Origin: Rhyacichthys aspro
Lineage: Eukaryota > Chordata > Actinopteri > Gobiiformes > Rhyacichthyidae
Direction of reading: 5' to 3'
DNA length: 64,000 nt
Assembly: GCA_036850595.1 (NCBI GenBank)
Contig: CM072168.1
Location: 13,941,982 to 14,005,981 of the forward strand
Part shown: positions 25,495-38,110 of the stretch, in pieces
Position numbering within the stretch: position 1 is the first letter of the stretch
How the letters are laid out: each line of letters opens with the position of its first letter
Notes under the pieces: model-generated
Seen by the model: the letters and a program-made list of their open reading frames with translations, nothing else
The model's database searches: none
Told to the model about the DNA's origin: nothing
Position numbers and translations under genes: made by a program

Positions 25495-28400
25495 TAGCGT
25501 CCTCTGGGACCCAGGTCATGAACAAACACAGACGTGTGTCCGCACATGTCACAGTCTATGCCTATATCAACAACGAAGGTGTACGCCAGTTTGAATCTGA
25601 CAGCTCTGCTCAGCTCAATCTAGGCCAGAAGTGGTGAAAAGAAAACTCAAATGAGACAACCCATCAACAACAGTTCTTAACACAGTTCATTATTAGACAG
25701 AAAACAATACTAGGCTCAACTGTTTCCTTTTCTGTTGGAATTAACACTGGGTTTTTCACAATTCTAGATCAAGAAAATATTTCCAATTAGTAAATGCCAC
25801 ATAAACCTAAGTGGTTAATTTAATAATGGTCAAACAAAAGCTAAAATAAAATTATTTATTTTCACTAAATAAACAAATAAATAATCACAGATGATTTACT
25901 AAAGGGGCTAAAGCTCAAAGTGAGCGATACTTTTTTGTAAAAGGTAAAAGGCTGGAGGTTAATAGCTTGAAAGTTTGAACATTGCTGTGATGAGGCCTAA
26001 AGGCAAAGACAACATAGTCCTGGTTTTACCTGTTTACCATAATCATTATTTTTATTTTTATTTCTAACCAAGGTTTTAGTCCATTTCTCTTTTCAGATGT
26101 GTTCTGGGTTGCTTTACAAGCATCGTACATCAAGGTAGAGTTTGAGTCACAGAGAGGCCCACTGACATCTCTCTCACTGAGCAGCTGATGAGCATAAGTA
26201 TCAGTCACTGCCATTTTGCTGGGCCAATTTCAACACATCTAAAAGTCACCTCTGGGAGTGCCGCCACTCGACCTGCTGTGAATTACCATCAGCTCTTTGT
26301 GGGCTCAAGAGGAGCTCCAGATCTCATCAACTCTGCTCCAAGAATGGAGGGCTTTCCTGCCACCAGCTTGTCCCGGTAAGCATCCACACACAGGATTCAG
26401 TGTTTCTTCTCTGGGCTATAGTGCCCCACGCACCCCATTAACACCGACATCATGCTGAAATACACCTTGGCACACACTCTTCCACTCCACTATGCCTTTC
26501 TTCTTCTCTGTCCTTCTCTCACTTTGGGACCTGTTAACGCAGGCAACCAGCAGAGCGGGGCCTCAGTCCGGTATCAACCAGGAAGTAGGGGTTACTGTTT
26601 TAGCCTGACATCCACACCTCCAGCCTGTTCTCCATAAAAGCATGTGTTTAACTGTTAAATAATGTGGGAATACAAGTTGGCTTGAAATAAAAGTGCACAA
26701 CCACAGAAGAAACCTACAACACAAGAATTTTAACATAAAAACTCAGAAGAAAGACATGATTAAAATTAAGGTTAAAAATAAAGCTTAAAAGACTGACTTG
26801 AGCAGCGTTTTCTCTTTCCTCCTGGAGCGAGGGCAGAGGGAGTAAAGGGAGAGGCCCAAAAGGAGCGTTTGATTAAATCTGCGGTTGACGTGTGGGACAG
26901 GTGAGATTGATGAGGTTCCTCTGAGCTTCACACTGTGCAGAGAGCGGGGGTACAGGAACAGAAAAGTGCAGTGTGGCCGCCAGGGCTCGGGGCCCGTTCG
27001 CGCCGTGGGGTCCCTCGGCTGATTAATGGGACTGGAGGCCCTTCAAAAACAGCACTCCCCGCAGACAGGGCCTGACAGTGCTCCAAAAATAACCATGCAA
27101 GGGAGGCAGGCAGGCCTGGGCCCTAACAGGCTGCAGCTTCTGAAGGATACATGCTCAAGGGGAGACAACCAGGAGCAGTGCCCACTCCAGACAGGAAACT
27201 GTAGTGTGGCTCATTAGAAAGCTAAACTGTGAGGGTTATGGAGAATGACAAATGCTGTTTATCAGTAACAGTGTCAAATGAACAGCTGATGAAATTATAT
27301 GCAATAACCAAAGATCATGAACACAATGCCTCCAATCATACATAGATGGCACAACTAGTAAGTGCTAGGGCTATTTACACTCACCATTTTAACAACTTGA
27401 CCACAACCTATTATCTCAAATCAAATGTATCCAGAGCATATCAATACAGGAAACTGTGTGAATTAAACTAAGCTGTTACTATTTGTTTCCTATCTACATC
27501 CAAGTGTTTGGTAGAAATAAATATTGCATCTCAGGTAAAATTATAAAAAATAAATTATAAATTAATAATATACATTGAATCTAAGATTCAAAGTATTGTG
27601 ATTTTTATGCCACTGACTGTTTGGTCTAGAAATAGTTAATAAGTTCAGCTGAATATATCAGCACTACTTGTTTCCAAAATGGAGGTTCTTCCAAACTGTT
27701 TTCAAAAAACAACTTCTAGTGTTGACAATGGAGATGTTTGATTTGACCTCACATGCAGGAAACCAATGACAGACAGAGGAGCTAATAATATCTGAAAAAG
27801 ACATAAATGTCATGACACACTGACAAATAATCTCCACACTCTTCATAAATTTGTGTCTAATTGTATATGTAATGTGTAATTTTGGTAACACTCAGAGTAA
27901 GCTCATGTTGAAGTATCTCAGAAAAGTCAGTAATTTCCTCTTGAAGGCAGCATTCACTGACGGGTTAGTAGCTAAACAAAAAAGAAGGTAAGCAGATACT
28001 TTTTTTAATTATAAATGTCTCAGCAAAAGGATCCTTTTGACAGATTCTGTAATTTGACTTTGAGAGATATGTCTATAAAAACTGTAGCATGTTGACATAT
28101 GAGAGTTTGAAGGAGTGGGAGCAGGCTGCAGAATAACTATGACAGAGACTTAATCACACAGAGGGGACTGCTGAGAATTAGCAGCCTTTTCTGACAGTTG
28201 AAAATAAATAGGGCAGTTAATGAACATCCTCATCCTCAAAGGGGAGGCCATGTTTCTGCCAGCTCCTCTAATGGTTTTAGCTGACACCCAAGTAGGTGTA
28301 GTTGGAGTTGGAAGAAAACAGAGAAGCAAAGTGTGTCATTGCTCTTTCCTGAAAATCAGTGCACATTACTTTACATCCATTAGCATCACTAACTATCACT

Positions 28401-30967
28401 AACTTTGCAACCTTCATGCTTCACGCTTGCCAAAATTAGCCTGCAGACTTTTACATTATCCCACGCCCATTCCATGTTTATGCTTTTATGTGGTCCCTCA
28501 GTCCATTTTTGTTCTACGGTCTTGTGCTATGACGCAGATAAACATATAAATGCAAAGTTTAGCTTATCTAGACTTAACATTTATCAGATGTGAGCGCACA
28601 CTTTGTATCATTCCGTTGAGGTTCAGTGACTTTAGCCACACATTTACCAGGTCAGACTAAGCCTGCAGTTTGACGCACATCACACCTTGGAGCATTGTGA
28701 GCTCTGCTATTTACATTTGGCCGTCTCCATTTGGAGAAAATTAAAACAATTGAAACACTTCATTTCTGATGTTGTTGCTGGTAATGAAACTCTACAGACA
28801 TGCTTCTTCCCTTCCTCACCTCTTGTTGCACACCTCTGCTGCCTCTCCAGAGACTTCTCACTTAACAAAATACAGACGGTCTGTGGTGCATACTGTGTTT
28901 CAGCTCGTACATCAACCTGCAAAAGGGCCCTGTGCACAAAGACGACATTTCTAACTGCAGCGTAATGCAAGAACAGCTCAATAATTAGCATAGTTGTTGT
29001 AGTGAAATGAAGTGGTTATTCTTACGTGAGCCATGGGAGTCGTTGTTTGCCTTAACACCCCATTTGCCTCAGTAAGGCAGCTGTGCAGTAATGGAGAACT
29101 CTTAGTGGAGTTACAGTACATTTCTAAAAGGTACTAAAGTGAAAAGGTAGCGCTACTGAGAAGGTGAAGTCACATACCAGACTACAACAGGAAACCGATG
29201 AATAAACTGAACAGAGAAAAGGACATTCTCGTGTTGAAGACAACAAATAAGGACAGCACAACTGCAAACCCAAGACTAACGTGAAGCCATTCCAAAAGTA
29301 AAAAGGCATGAAATACATAAAGATTTTTTAAATCATAAGCTACCATTTTAATTGATTTTGTTTCACAGTGATCTATTTTTCTTCCACATGCCACTAGTTT
29401 GTGATTTCCTCTGTATCCCAGAATGCCTTTCCCTCAGGGAAAGGGTGGAACCATGTTTGCTTTCATCTCTTTGACACCAGAGCTGAAACTCATATTTTCT
29501 GCTGACAAACTGAAAGCAGCTGTTGAAAATACCCAAACTATCTTTTGCAGCTGGAAAAAAAAAACGTTATACTATAACAAGTATTATTAGTATTACTCTT
29601 TATTATAGGTAACTGAAATTTGACATTTAAAATGTATTTAACTTTGTCAGTCTGACTTTTATTGCTGTTTGTCATGCTCACATGTGTGCTGCAGTTCAGT
29701 CAGACTGGAACTGGGTTATATGATATCTGCATGCTCCACTGTTTGCTGCAAAGTGGCAGCAGAGTGTAACAACAAAAGCAAACAAATAACACATTTTTTG
29801 GATTGACAAGGTAATATAGTTAGACTTGAAGTAAAACAGTCAATGGAAATAGTGTGTCTAGTGTAGTGGAGCTAATATATATAATTAAATATGTAGTCAA
29901 ATGCATTATGTTTAAGATACAGGTTGTATCTTATGAATTCAATTTACTACTAGTAATTAACACTTTTTCTATCTTATCTCTGTCTCTCAATAGTGCAGTC
30001 CTCCTCAGTCAATCACATGGCACAAAGTCAGAGCTGAAGATTTAGAAAGGCAACAGTAACTCAAATAACTACTAAATATACACAGCAGAGCATCTCTGAA
30101 TACACACTACATCAATATTTAAGGCAGTTGCCCACATCTACATGCCTAATGTGTGGGGGTTTTTAAAAACAGAGCATATTATAACAATTTCAGATTATGT
30201 TGGGATCAGAGCAATACATCATAGGGTCATTGCAAACCAAATGAAAGAACAACATCTAAGTTACATATTGTCAGTTTATTTAATGCTTCTCTCTCGCTGC
30301 AGTACAGTATGGGCATCTAAATAAAAAGATGGACGTGTTTGATAAGTTTCCCCTTTGCAGAGGCCATTTTCTAACTTAAAAATTAACATTATTTTCTGCT
30401 GCATAATAAAGGAACTTATCTACTTGTGATACTGAGGAATGTATAGTCTGGAGAAGTGAAATATTCAGCTGCATATTTAAATGGTCAATGTTGAGAAAAA
30501 GATGGTGTACATTCTGTTTCAAAGCGCAAACTCCTGTTGCATATATTATATGTATATGTATATGTATATATATATATATATGTGTATATTAGTATCCAAT
30601 GTGAAAACATGCCCCGGTCTCCCAAACTAATTTTACGCATTACGCGTTTAGTTTCCTCCAAATTAGACACACAGCGTATGTATTAGAAAACCCAACCTGC
30701 TTAAATCTATGCATATATCAGATGTAACGAGGGAAATGAAGCAGCAAAGGCGGTGTTGATTAAAGACTGAAGGGCACAGTCAAAGAAAACGAGCATATCA
30801 GTGATAAAAAAGCATTCATAGCGGACAGCACATCGACCACATTGCACTACAAACACGTTTACCTTGTTTTCCAGACAGACTGAAGTACACAGAGACCTTT
30901 GGGAAAAGTTAAACTTCTTAATGAACCTGAGGAGACGATTCATGTTGCTCCGAACGGAGTGCGCCAT
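16811..30967 (-). CDS. wars2: tryptophanyl-tRNA synthetase, mitochondrial (WARS2)
   Basis: Six minus-strand exons: 30863-30967 (ATG), 22600-22860, 20646-20726, 19369-19451, 18416-18534 and 16811-17259 (TGA at 16811-16813). All introns are GT-AG and phases agree, giving 365 aa, close to the 360 aa of the human enzyme. Residues 1-35 are Arg/Lys/Ser-rich without acidic residues until the end, as in a mitochondrial presequence. The class I HIGH-type signature is PTGIPHLGNY at 49-58, and the KMSKS loop is residues 231-235 (AKMSKSDPHK context). The intervening QAADILLYKSTHVPVGEDQ is the typical tryptophan/ATP pocket segment. The enzyme charges mitochondrial tRNA-Trp in the matrix. The C-terminal domain (about 240-365) completes the dimeric Rossmann/helical fold. 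The gene lies head-to-tail upstream of tbx15, as in mammals. Confidence 0.97.
17260..18415 (-). other. wars2: wars2 intron 5
   Basis: AT-rich intron of 1.16 kb between the exon encoding EPRTLLS and the KMSKS exon. No embedded element is recognised. Confidence 0.7.
18535..19368 (-). other. wars2: wars2 intron 4
   Basis: An 834-bp intron that splits the codon of Lys177. Nothing recognisable lies inside. Confidence 0.7.
19452..20645 (-). other. wars2: wars2 intron 3
   Basis: A 1.2 kb phase-0 intron, strongly AT-rich from 20220 to 20620. Its donor is GTCTC, weaker than the GTAAG/GTGAG donors elsewhere in the gene. No repeat or exon is recognised. Confidence 0.7.
20727..22599 (-). other. wars2: wars2 intron 2
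   Basis: A 1.9 kb phase-0 intron. A weak CTCF-like word (CCTCCAAGTGGCAG, 20945-20958) is present. The open frames at 21208-21508 and 21821-22114 look like chance. Confidence 0.6.
24251..24280 (-). other. wars2: possible alternative wars2 first exon
   Basis: On the wars2 strand an ATG in strong Kozak context (A at -3, G at +4) opens MASLLFDPPE and is followed directly by a GTGAGA donor (24250-24249) in phase 0, the phase needed by exon 2. Splicing it to 22860 would give a synthetase of about 340 aa that lacks the mitochondrial presequence and keeps the whole catalytic part. Only sequence logic supports it; no promoter element is evident. Confidence 0.2.
24281..24700. promoter_or_regulatory. 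candidate regulatory block in wars2 intron 1
   Basis: GC-richer stretch inside an AT-rich intron. It carries the 12-bp perfect palindrome CCTCTTAAGAGG (24414-24425), an ATTACC...GGTAAT arrangement at 24370-24384 and several TAAT/ATTA and CCAAT-type words. It could be a conserved tbx15 or wars2 element or the promoter of the putative alternative exon. Inference only. Confidence 0.25.
25444..25493. repeat. (TG)25 microsatellite
   Basis: Fifty bp of uninterrupted TG/CA dinucleotide within wars2 intron 1. It is Z-DNA-prone and likely polymorphic. Confidence 0.97.
26790..27220. promoter_or_regulatory. GC-rich candidate regulatory block in wars2 intron 1
   Basis: A 430-bp stretch of high GC with CpGs and purine-rich runs (around 26820-27150), flanked on both sides by AT-rich DNA. 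It includes GATTAATGGGA (27020-27030), a homeodomain-type core. There is no splice-compatible open frame. A conserved non-coding element is the likeliest explanation, but it cannot be tested here. Confidence 0.25.
30541..30590. repeat. TA/TG-rich simple repeat
   Basis: Imperfect alternation of TATA and TATG units over about 50 bp in wars2 intron 1, some 270 bp from exon 1. Confidence 0.8.
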
Positions 30968-31040
30968 ATTGGATTGTGACCTCACACACTACGGTGGCTC
31001 CGAAAGGAAAAACGGCATTGTGCGTTTTGTTTGAAGAGGT
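30960..31040 (-). promoter_or_regulatory. wars2: wars2 promoter/start region with TISU-like initiator
   Basis: On the minus strand the wars2 start codon sits in CAATATGGCGC, close to the TISU/YY1 initiator (SAASATGGCGGC) typical of nuclear genes for mitochondrial proteins with very short leaders. A CCAAT word and a GAGGTCAC half-site lie immediately upstream. An in-frame upstream ATG at 30985 would add six residues if transcription starts further out; alignment with mammals favours 30967. Confidence 0.4.
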
Positions 31041-33478
31041 GCCTGCAGTAAAAAAAATACAAGTTGCATTTGTGTGTATTTTCATGCATTTGTAGTTTTG
31101 TGGTTTTAGAAGATGTGTTAAAATGGCTCCTCTGTTTCTGCACTAAATATCCCAAAAACAAACATGAAGTCAAATTGAAAATAGTTTCCTCATGTCCAGT
31201 CTGTGATCATAGTGTTCACCAGCTGAAAACAACGGCATCTCGTCTGCAGACTTGCACCAGCTACACGACTCTATGGCATTACATCGTCACTGAAAGCACC
31301 ATGGAGCTATAGGTTTCTTCATCCACTGAGCTCTCTGTGTTAATCAGATGCTGTTGTGTCTGGTTTGGGGGTTCTTAAACTATGGAGCCATCCCAGAGAA
31401 CAGCTGCAGAACTGCTCTGTAAGGCACACTCATTAAACTGGCCATGTGTATGCACCATGAGTGATTATAGGACAGCCAGGTTTGGGTTACATTATGTTTG
31501 CAGGGCACTCTCCCATCTCAGAGACCTCTTTACGTTACCAACATCTGCTACTGATTCTTCCCCTCCACCTTGAGCATCTGGTTGTGTTTGCCGCGCAAAA
31601 TACACACTATCATTCCATATTCATTATTATTTCCCGAGGCATTGAGGCCAAACCTTTTTGGTGCATCAGATTAGACCTTTATGTTCTCTCACGCCTGGAC
31701 GAAGGGAGATCTGGTCACTGGTACATAGATTTGTAACTTCACTGGTGTGTGCATGATTCTGTATTGATGTTTGGCTCCTGTTTCTCTGCCACCCAGTAAC
31801 GCTTCTTTTTTTCTTTGTACAGTTTTGTGTGTTACAAAATATTCTGCCTGTCTGTGAACTACTTAGTTTAATAAGATTGTAGTATATGCCACTTAACAAG
31901 AATAAGTTATACTGAAAGTTTACACAACAAAATTAAGTATTAAAGAGACTAAGAATGTTTTCATAAGTTTTATGTTTCATGCTGTTGTGGCATGAGCCTG
32001 TAAGACGTCATTATTGACAAAAAAAACCTTTAAAAAAAATCTTTATTACATTGGGAATTAGAGTGTAAAAAAGCGGGCGTAACTCAGCTGAAGGGCAGAG
32101 AAGCAGAAACTGAAATGCAGCAGCGGCGCAGGGTGAGAGGCCACTCAGGTGATGAGTGAAGACGCTGGGCTTTCACCACACGTCCCTCTCCATCTCCCAT
32201 CAGGGACCACCATTTTTCATTTTGATCAGGTTTTCTACAGCTTCTCCTGCTCTCACCTTTAGTGCCTCTTCATTGACAACTTCTATTATGCACAACTGTT
32301 GCATAGATGTCCCAGAAACACCCATTTTAAATATTCATTTTAGCATTTTTTTTCACCCTGTTATTCCTGGACACTTTGATAGACATCTGATGTGAATTAA
32401 TTACAGATACTGTCCTAAAAGGTAGTCTCCAGTGCACGTTTTGTTTATGCTGACAATAAAGCTTTTTTTGCATTATTCTATTGTATCATATCTGCCAACA
32501 ATATCATTCATCCATAACAATATAATATGGGCAGAGTTATGTGAGATACACTGGAATGTGAAAATGTACTTCCACTTCACACTGAACACAGGAAAAAAGA
32601 TTACCTCCAACAAGTATGCTTATAAAAGCAAATTTAAATCCTAAACATAACATGTCTAAACCTCAGCATTAACAAGAGCAAGGGTTAATTACGTCCCCAT
32701 CTGTAGCACTTACACACACACACCTTGCAGCCGTTGTCCAGAGCACCTGTCATAATACAGCCAGGCAAAGCATCATGGGAAGGTGGAGGGATGTTGACGA
32801 AGGGGCCAAAGTTGTCTCTGCAAGTGTGTGCTTTCTGGGTTTTAGATCCTGACGCTGAAAGACAGGGATTCCCCTCTGACATTCTGAGCTGCAGGACATC
32901 CACCGCCCAAGTGGAAAGATAGACAGATGTACACATGGACATATGGATGGATGAGAGGATGAAAGGATTGGTGGAGAAGATTTTCACACAAACTTGCACT
33001 GCATTGAGAGACATATCAAATAGCGAGAGTTGAGTCTAAAGTCTCCCTAATGCACAGAGAAAGGTCCTGTATGAACAATAAAATCTGGCTGCTGGGGTTC
33101 TGTAATAATCTGTTTATGGTTTCATGAAAGCCTCATGTTCTGATATTTTGCCTTCTTCTTGTCAAATTATTTTCTGGGATACCAGTGCACTGAAAAAAAA
33201 ATCACAAGGTCACATTCTATAAGGATTTTGAATACCCTGTTAAGAGCTAGAGGAGAAGGTTACTGCAATGTATGCATATGTGCACGTTAAGATATGGCAA
33301 ACACTTATTATCCCAGACATTGACAATTGTTGGTTTCCTCCTAATAGAGAGGAAAGCACAAAAGCGAGCTCTATGTAAACGATATAATTTCTCTGCTCTG
33401 TCAGACCATGCATGTACTGCACATGTAGAAAGCCCTATTTAGCAATACAGATACTAATTGTTTCTCAATGGATTTGGG

Positions 33479-33520
33479 TTTTTTTTGTTTCTTTGTTTGT
33501 TTTTTTGTTTGTTTTTTTGT
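33479..33520. repeat. T-rich (TTTG)n-like low-complexity tract
   Basis: Runs of T interrupted by single G and C over about 40 bp. It is simple sequence with no coding content. Confidence 0.85.
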
Positions 33521-36500
33521 GAATATCTAATTGAGACGACTAAAGTACTTTTTATCTTTTTCTAAAACTAAGAATAAAGTGCTATAGTTTGGTAGAAAGA
33601 CTGCGAGCAACTGAGCTGTGGGTCTGACCGCACACAGCCCACACTGCTGCTCCCTCCCAGGCCCGCTGCTTTCAGAGTGGGACGCCTCTCAAAGCATAAT
33701 AAACATTCAGCACAAAGTATTTTGTGTAAAACAATGTCTGCATCCCTCGAGGAGGGTCTGGATCTCATTACTCATCTGTGTGACCATGCATGTGAGAAAC
33801 ACCTCCGATTTGTCATGTCCATTCAATAATGTCTTCATATAGGATTGGGAGTGGATTCAGGCACCCTATGCATCTAGGTTTTTTGGTTCGGTTATGTTTT
33901 GTTTTTTATAATGTTCTAGGTAAATGATCAGATCTGTCATATTTTTTAAAGCCATTAAAGCACTGTTGAAGTTTGGGCCTGTGTGATTTAAAAAAAAAAA
34001 AAGATTTTTAGTATTACTAGATATAGTATATATATATTTAAAAATTGATTCGTATTACATTTATTCACCAGCTCCAGCTCAAGTCTGTGGTTTTGCCTTG
34101 TAAATCAGCAACATATTTCCATATTAAATTAATACTGCAGAAACGTGAAATAGATAGGTGCCCTGTGCTGTGTGTCTAAGAGTGTGTTATTGTGGGGGTC
34201 CCGGTCCCTGTGGGAGGCTGTGTGTTTCAGCACCCCATCCTATTGGCTGTCATAGTGTTGACAGGATGAGAGCAAGAGGGCACACACAGGCAAACACTGA
34301 GTTACAGGCACTTCCACAGGTCTACCATAATAATCATAATCATATTCCAGTAATTGCACTTGCCTAAATACATCAGTATGTCCCCAGACTTCTAAAGACA
34401 TGTCTTTGTTTAGTGAAATTACTAACATTGTACAGTCCAACTTATAATACAGATTTTTTTTCATCGGGATGATGTGTACTGAATGTCTTCCCTAAAGCTA
34501 AGGCTCTAAGAATATGACAAACATGTAAAAAGAGTATGTGAGTTTCTGTTTTGAGTGTGAATATCAGCCCATGTGTGTTTATAACCCTTTTCCAAAATAA
34601 CAAAGGCATCAGAGGATGAGTGCATGGCAGTGCAGCATATAATCAGTCCCAGATCCAACAATCCATCAGCAGCAAAGTCCTTGACTGACAAACGGTGGAC
34701 AGAGACTTTGTCCTGATTCGTCGCAGCTGAGAACGCAATCAGTCAGACAGACAGCCTGTATTTACTCCATGTGAAGTGAGAAATAATGTCTGTCTCTGGA
34801 TATGAACCCCTCTCTTCCCTCGCCCCGCCAAAGACACTATATGTGGAGCAGGCAAAATGGATGGCAGTGACAAATTGTCCTTGTTTTCCCCATAGTGTAA
34901 TTTCCAAAGACTGCACAGTTCTGAGTCTCATGCTCATCTTTTCCCTCTCCCATTAATAAATGGTGACACATCCAGTATGAGTTCCTTAGTTCCTTCTCAC
35001 ACATTTATACTGAGAAAAATGTTAAACTTTCAGCACATCCCGGTTGAAACTGCTTTAGGGACAAGTGTTCCTGCATTGTGGATAATGAATAAATAATTAT
35101 CTTTTAAATCATATTAATACAAAATATGAGCAACTGTTATTTCCATTTTGTTTCCTGGTTGTTTGCTTGAATTACCACTGAAGATAATTAGTAATTCTGC
35201 CAGGTAATAAAATACTAAACTTTCTTTTGTTACACAGCTTCAGTAGTGGTAACTCCTGTCTTATAAACCCACCTGCTGACATGCCATGGTAACCAAGGTA
35301 ACCACCTGTGAATGGCTATCGGGTTATGATTGGGATGTGTGTATAGTGAAATCTGTTGAAACTAAGTAGATATTTAAAAACTTGTCTGTTAAGATGCACA
35401 ATGTCTTGTTAATGATACATTATTACACAATGGATACAAAATTAAGTTGACTGGTTTGACTTTGGTAATTATTAATTTGTACATGTTCCAACTTTAAAAC
35501 ACATACTCATATTACCTATAAATATGTACATGTATATTTGCACATTACTTTGGTAATAAACAGAACACTATTCTGCTTTTAAACATGTGCTATAACACAG
35601 CATTGAACGCTGAATCAATAAATGATTTAATCATTAAAGAGCTGCAGTGTGGCCAAAGTAAATCCTGATGTCCAAATGTGACCTTGTTCTACAGCCGGCC
35701 TGTATGTGTGTGTTTGTGTTCACTGCCTGCTTCCTCTTGAACCTGATGACTGATTGAGAGTCAAAGTACTGAATAAGCTGTCTGCACAAATATCACCAAT
35801 CTGCTGGGTGTGTACAAAGACAGAGTTCACACTTGTGTGAGTGAAGCTGCTCTAAAGCCATTAAAAACAGCCACAACATTAAAACACCTCATTTTCTCTC
35901 ATTTGCAAACAGGAAAAAGTGAGAGGCAGGTCCAGACATTGGTTTGTCAAATGTGGAAAGAGAAGACTATATCTGGGAGAAAAATGACTATGGTCACTTC
36001 TTGTAGCCTAACTGTGAAGACTCCTCCTAAGAAGGTTTAGTTTTTATAAGTACCCCTGTCACAAAAAAGTGCAAAATAGGAACCATGTGTTAATCTCCCA
36101 GCTCTTCATAACATAGTAGTGCTGACTGGTAAACAAACCAACTATTCTCAGGGCAACAAACTGCTAACCATTTTCACTTGAGACAAAACCTCAGAATCTC
36201 TAATGGCACATGTGTATGAGTATATAGCTGTGCTCAGATGTGTAATAGACGTGGAATATCTGCAGCAGGCCTCATCACTGCTGTCAGCACATCACATGTT
36301 CAGTGAGTGGGACGAAAGATATGTTTACTGAAGCCATGCAGCTGAAACCACCTCCTCATGCACTCATTTTCTACCAAATTTGGAATTTTGTCACATATTT
36401 TGTCTCAAATTATTATTTTGCCATTTACCCAAGATTCGAAAGATTACAATTATACTGATTATTTAAAATAATATGTAAAGTATAAAACATACATGTCTGT

Positions 36501-37859
36501 TGGTGATTGTTTTATTAGATCACAGCGGCTGCATTTATTTTTGTTCATCCTCCTATGGCTTTTTTCTCATGGTTCCATCTGGAAACAACATCGCAGGACA
36601 TGAAAAGAATAGATTGATGCCCGGCTGCCATGAGAGGAGACACGAGAGCTCCCCAGTAGACATGTTTATGAGTGGATTAAGATGAGCTGGTGTGTCACAG
36701 AGATGCTCCTCTTCTCTGAAATTATAGGTCATCCAACAGGAACTTCCTCTCATTCATGTTGGTTTCCCCTCTCTAGTACCATTCCCACTACACACAGGCA
36801 GACTGAACTCAGATCTGCCCTCATGTGCCTTGTGATCGCTGCATGCCATCTATTTCAGGATGAAACCCAAACCACTTTTACATTATAGATGTTTATACAG
36901 TGACAATTTAAGATTCATTTTGTTCCTCTCAATGATGTAGAGTAGCTCACTCAATCATAATACATATATCTAGACATTAATTGCTAGTTCATGATTGACA
37001 TATATCTCCTTTCTTAAACATGCAGAGGTAAATTATAAAATAGTGATAAATAACAAAATGGCACATGATACCATATATGAAAATTAGCAATAGGCTAATT
37101 GGTAGTGTTGATGAATGGGAATATTAATTTATTCAATGATAAAAATGGTAAAATAGCAATTTATTTGACATACAAATATAAAAAACATATAAAAATGTAC
37201 ATCTTTTCTTTTACAGTACACTATTAAATGATCCTGTTCCATTAAAAAAATTAAATTAAATAAAAAGTCAGGCCGCCATTCCCCTGTTATTCAGCTTGTT
37301 TCTTGTTTGTCTACTACCTATCAAAAAATGAAACAAAATAAAACAGATATTCAAACTCTAAAAGTGAGTAGAAAATAAAAGATTAAAACAAGCTGCTGAG
37401 CATCCATTGGTCAAGATCTTTGACACAGTAAAAGACACATTTTATTTACCACAAAAAAAATCTTCATTGGACATATAATTAATGCCACAATCTAATGCAA
37501 AAATAAATGTGTTTTATAGTGGATAATAAAATCTGTTATATAATTGTATGTATTGTACAATTATTCACTGATAATTTTAATTGACCACGTGCTCTATGGA
37601 CAGACATTCAACTAGACCCAGTCATATCTCACTTTTCAAAGAGAAGTTTAAAGCGCTTAAAAATATGTGAACTGTGACTGGTCAGTTTATACTAACATGC
37701 TTTGGCACCAGCAATACTTTATACGTAAATGAACATCTAAAACCGATGCAAATATCATTAAATTAGGAAATATGAATTCATTAGACCTTTGTTTGGGGGC
37801 ATATAGCATTTGCCCACATTTAAAACAGACAATTTATTTATTTATTTATTTTTCAGATG

Positions 37860-38110
37860 TTTTATTCGGCTGCTTGTTCCCATCCTTTACATTCCTCCTT
37901 TGGGTTTATACAGCTGCATTTGCCGGCCTCAGCATCAAGGGATTCGCACCCGCAGCCGTCCAGGGGCCAACTGACAAGCCCCTGCTTACTGTCCGAACTC
38001 ACCGAACCCACCCGCATTAATTATAATTACATTTCCAGCTTCCTCTTCTCCTGCTTGCATTTGTTCAGAACGCCTCACTGTCACTTCATATAATTGCCTG
38101 AATTGTGCGT
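37860..38110. other. GC-richer non-coding block
   Basis: The stretch 37910-38020 is distinctly richer in GC than the strongly AT-rich DNA to its left (36900-37850) and ends in TTAATTATAATTA (38018-38030), which holds overlapping homeodomain cores. It may be a conserved element; there is no coding support. Confidence 0.2.

Larger units (their letters stand above)
22861..30862 (-). other. wars2: wars2 intron 1 (8 kb)
   Basis: This long first intron separates the presequence exon from the catalytic exons. It contains a (TG)25 tract, a short TA/TG-rich stretch near 30541-30590, a possible alternative first exon (24251-24280) with a GC-richer block behind it, and a second GC-rich block at 26790-27220. 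The rest (27220-30860) is AT-rich with no supported element. Confidence 0.6.

Noticed and set aside
25371..25637. Frames of repeated Cys-Val / His-Thr residues
   Set aside because: Translation of the (TG)n microsatellite.
28687..28991. Overlapping frames on both strands in wars2 intron 1
   Set aside because: No similarity or splice logic; chance frames in a slightly GC-richer stretch.
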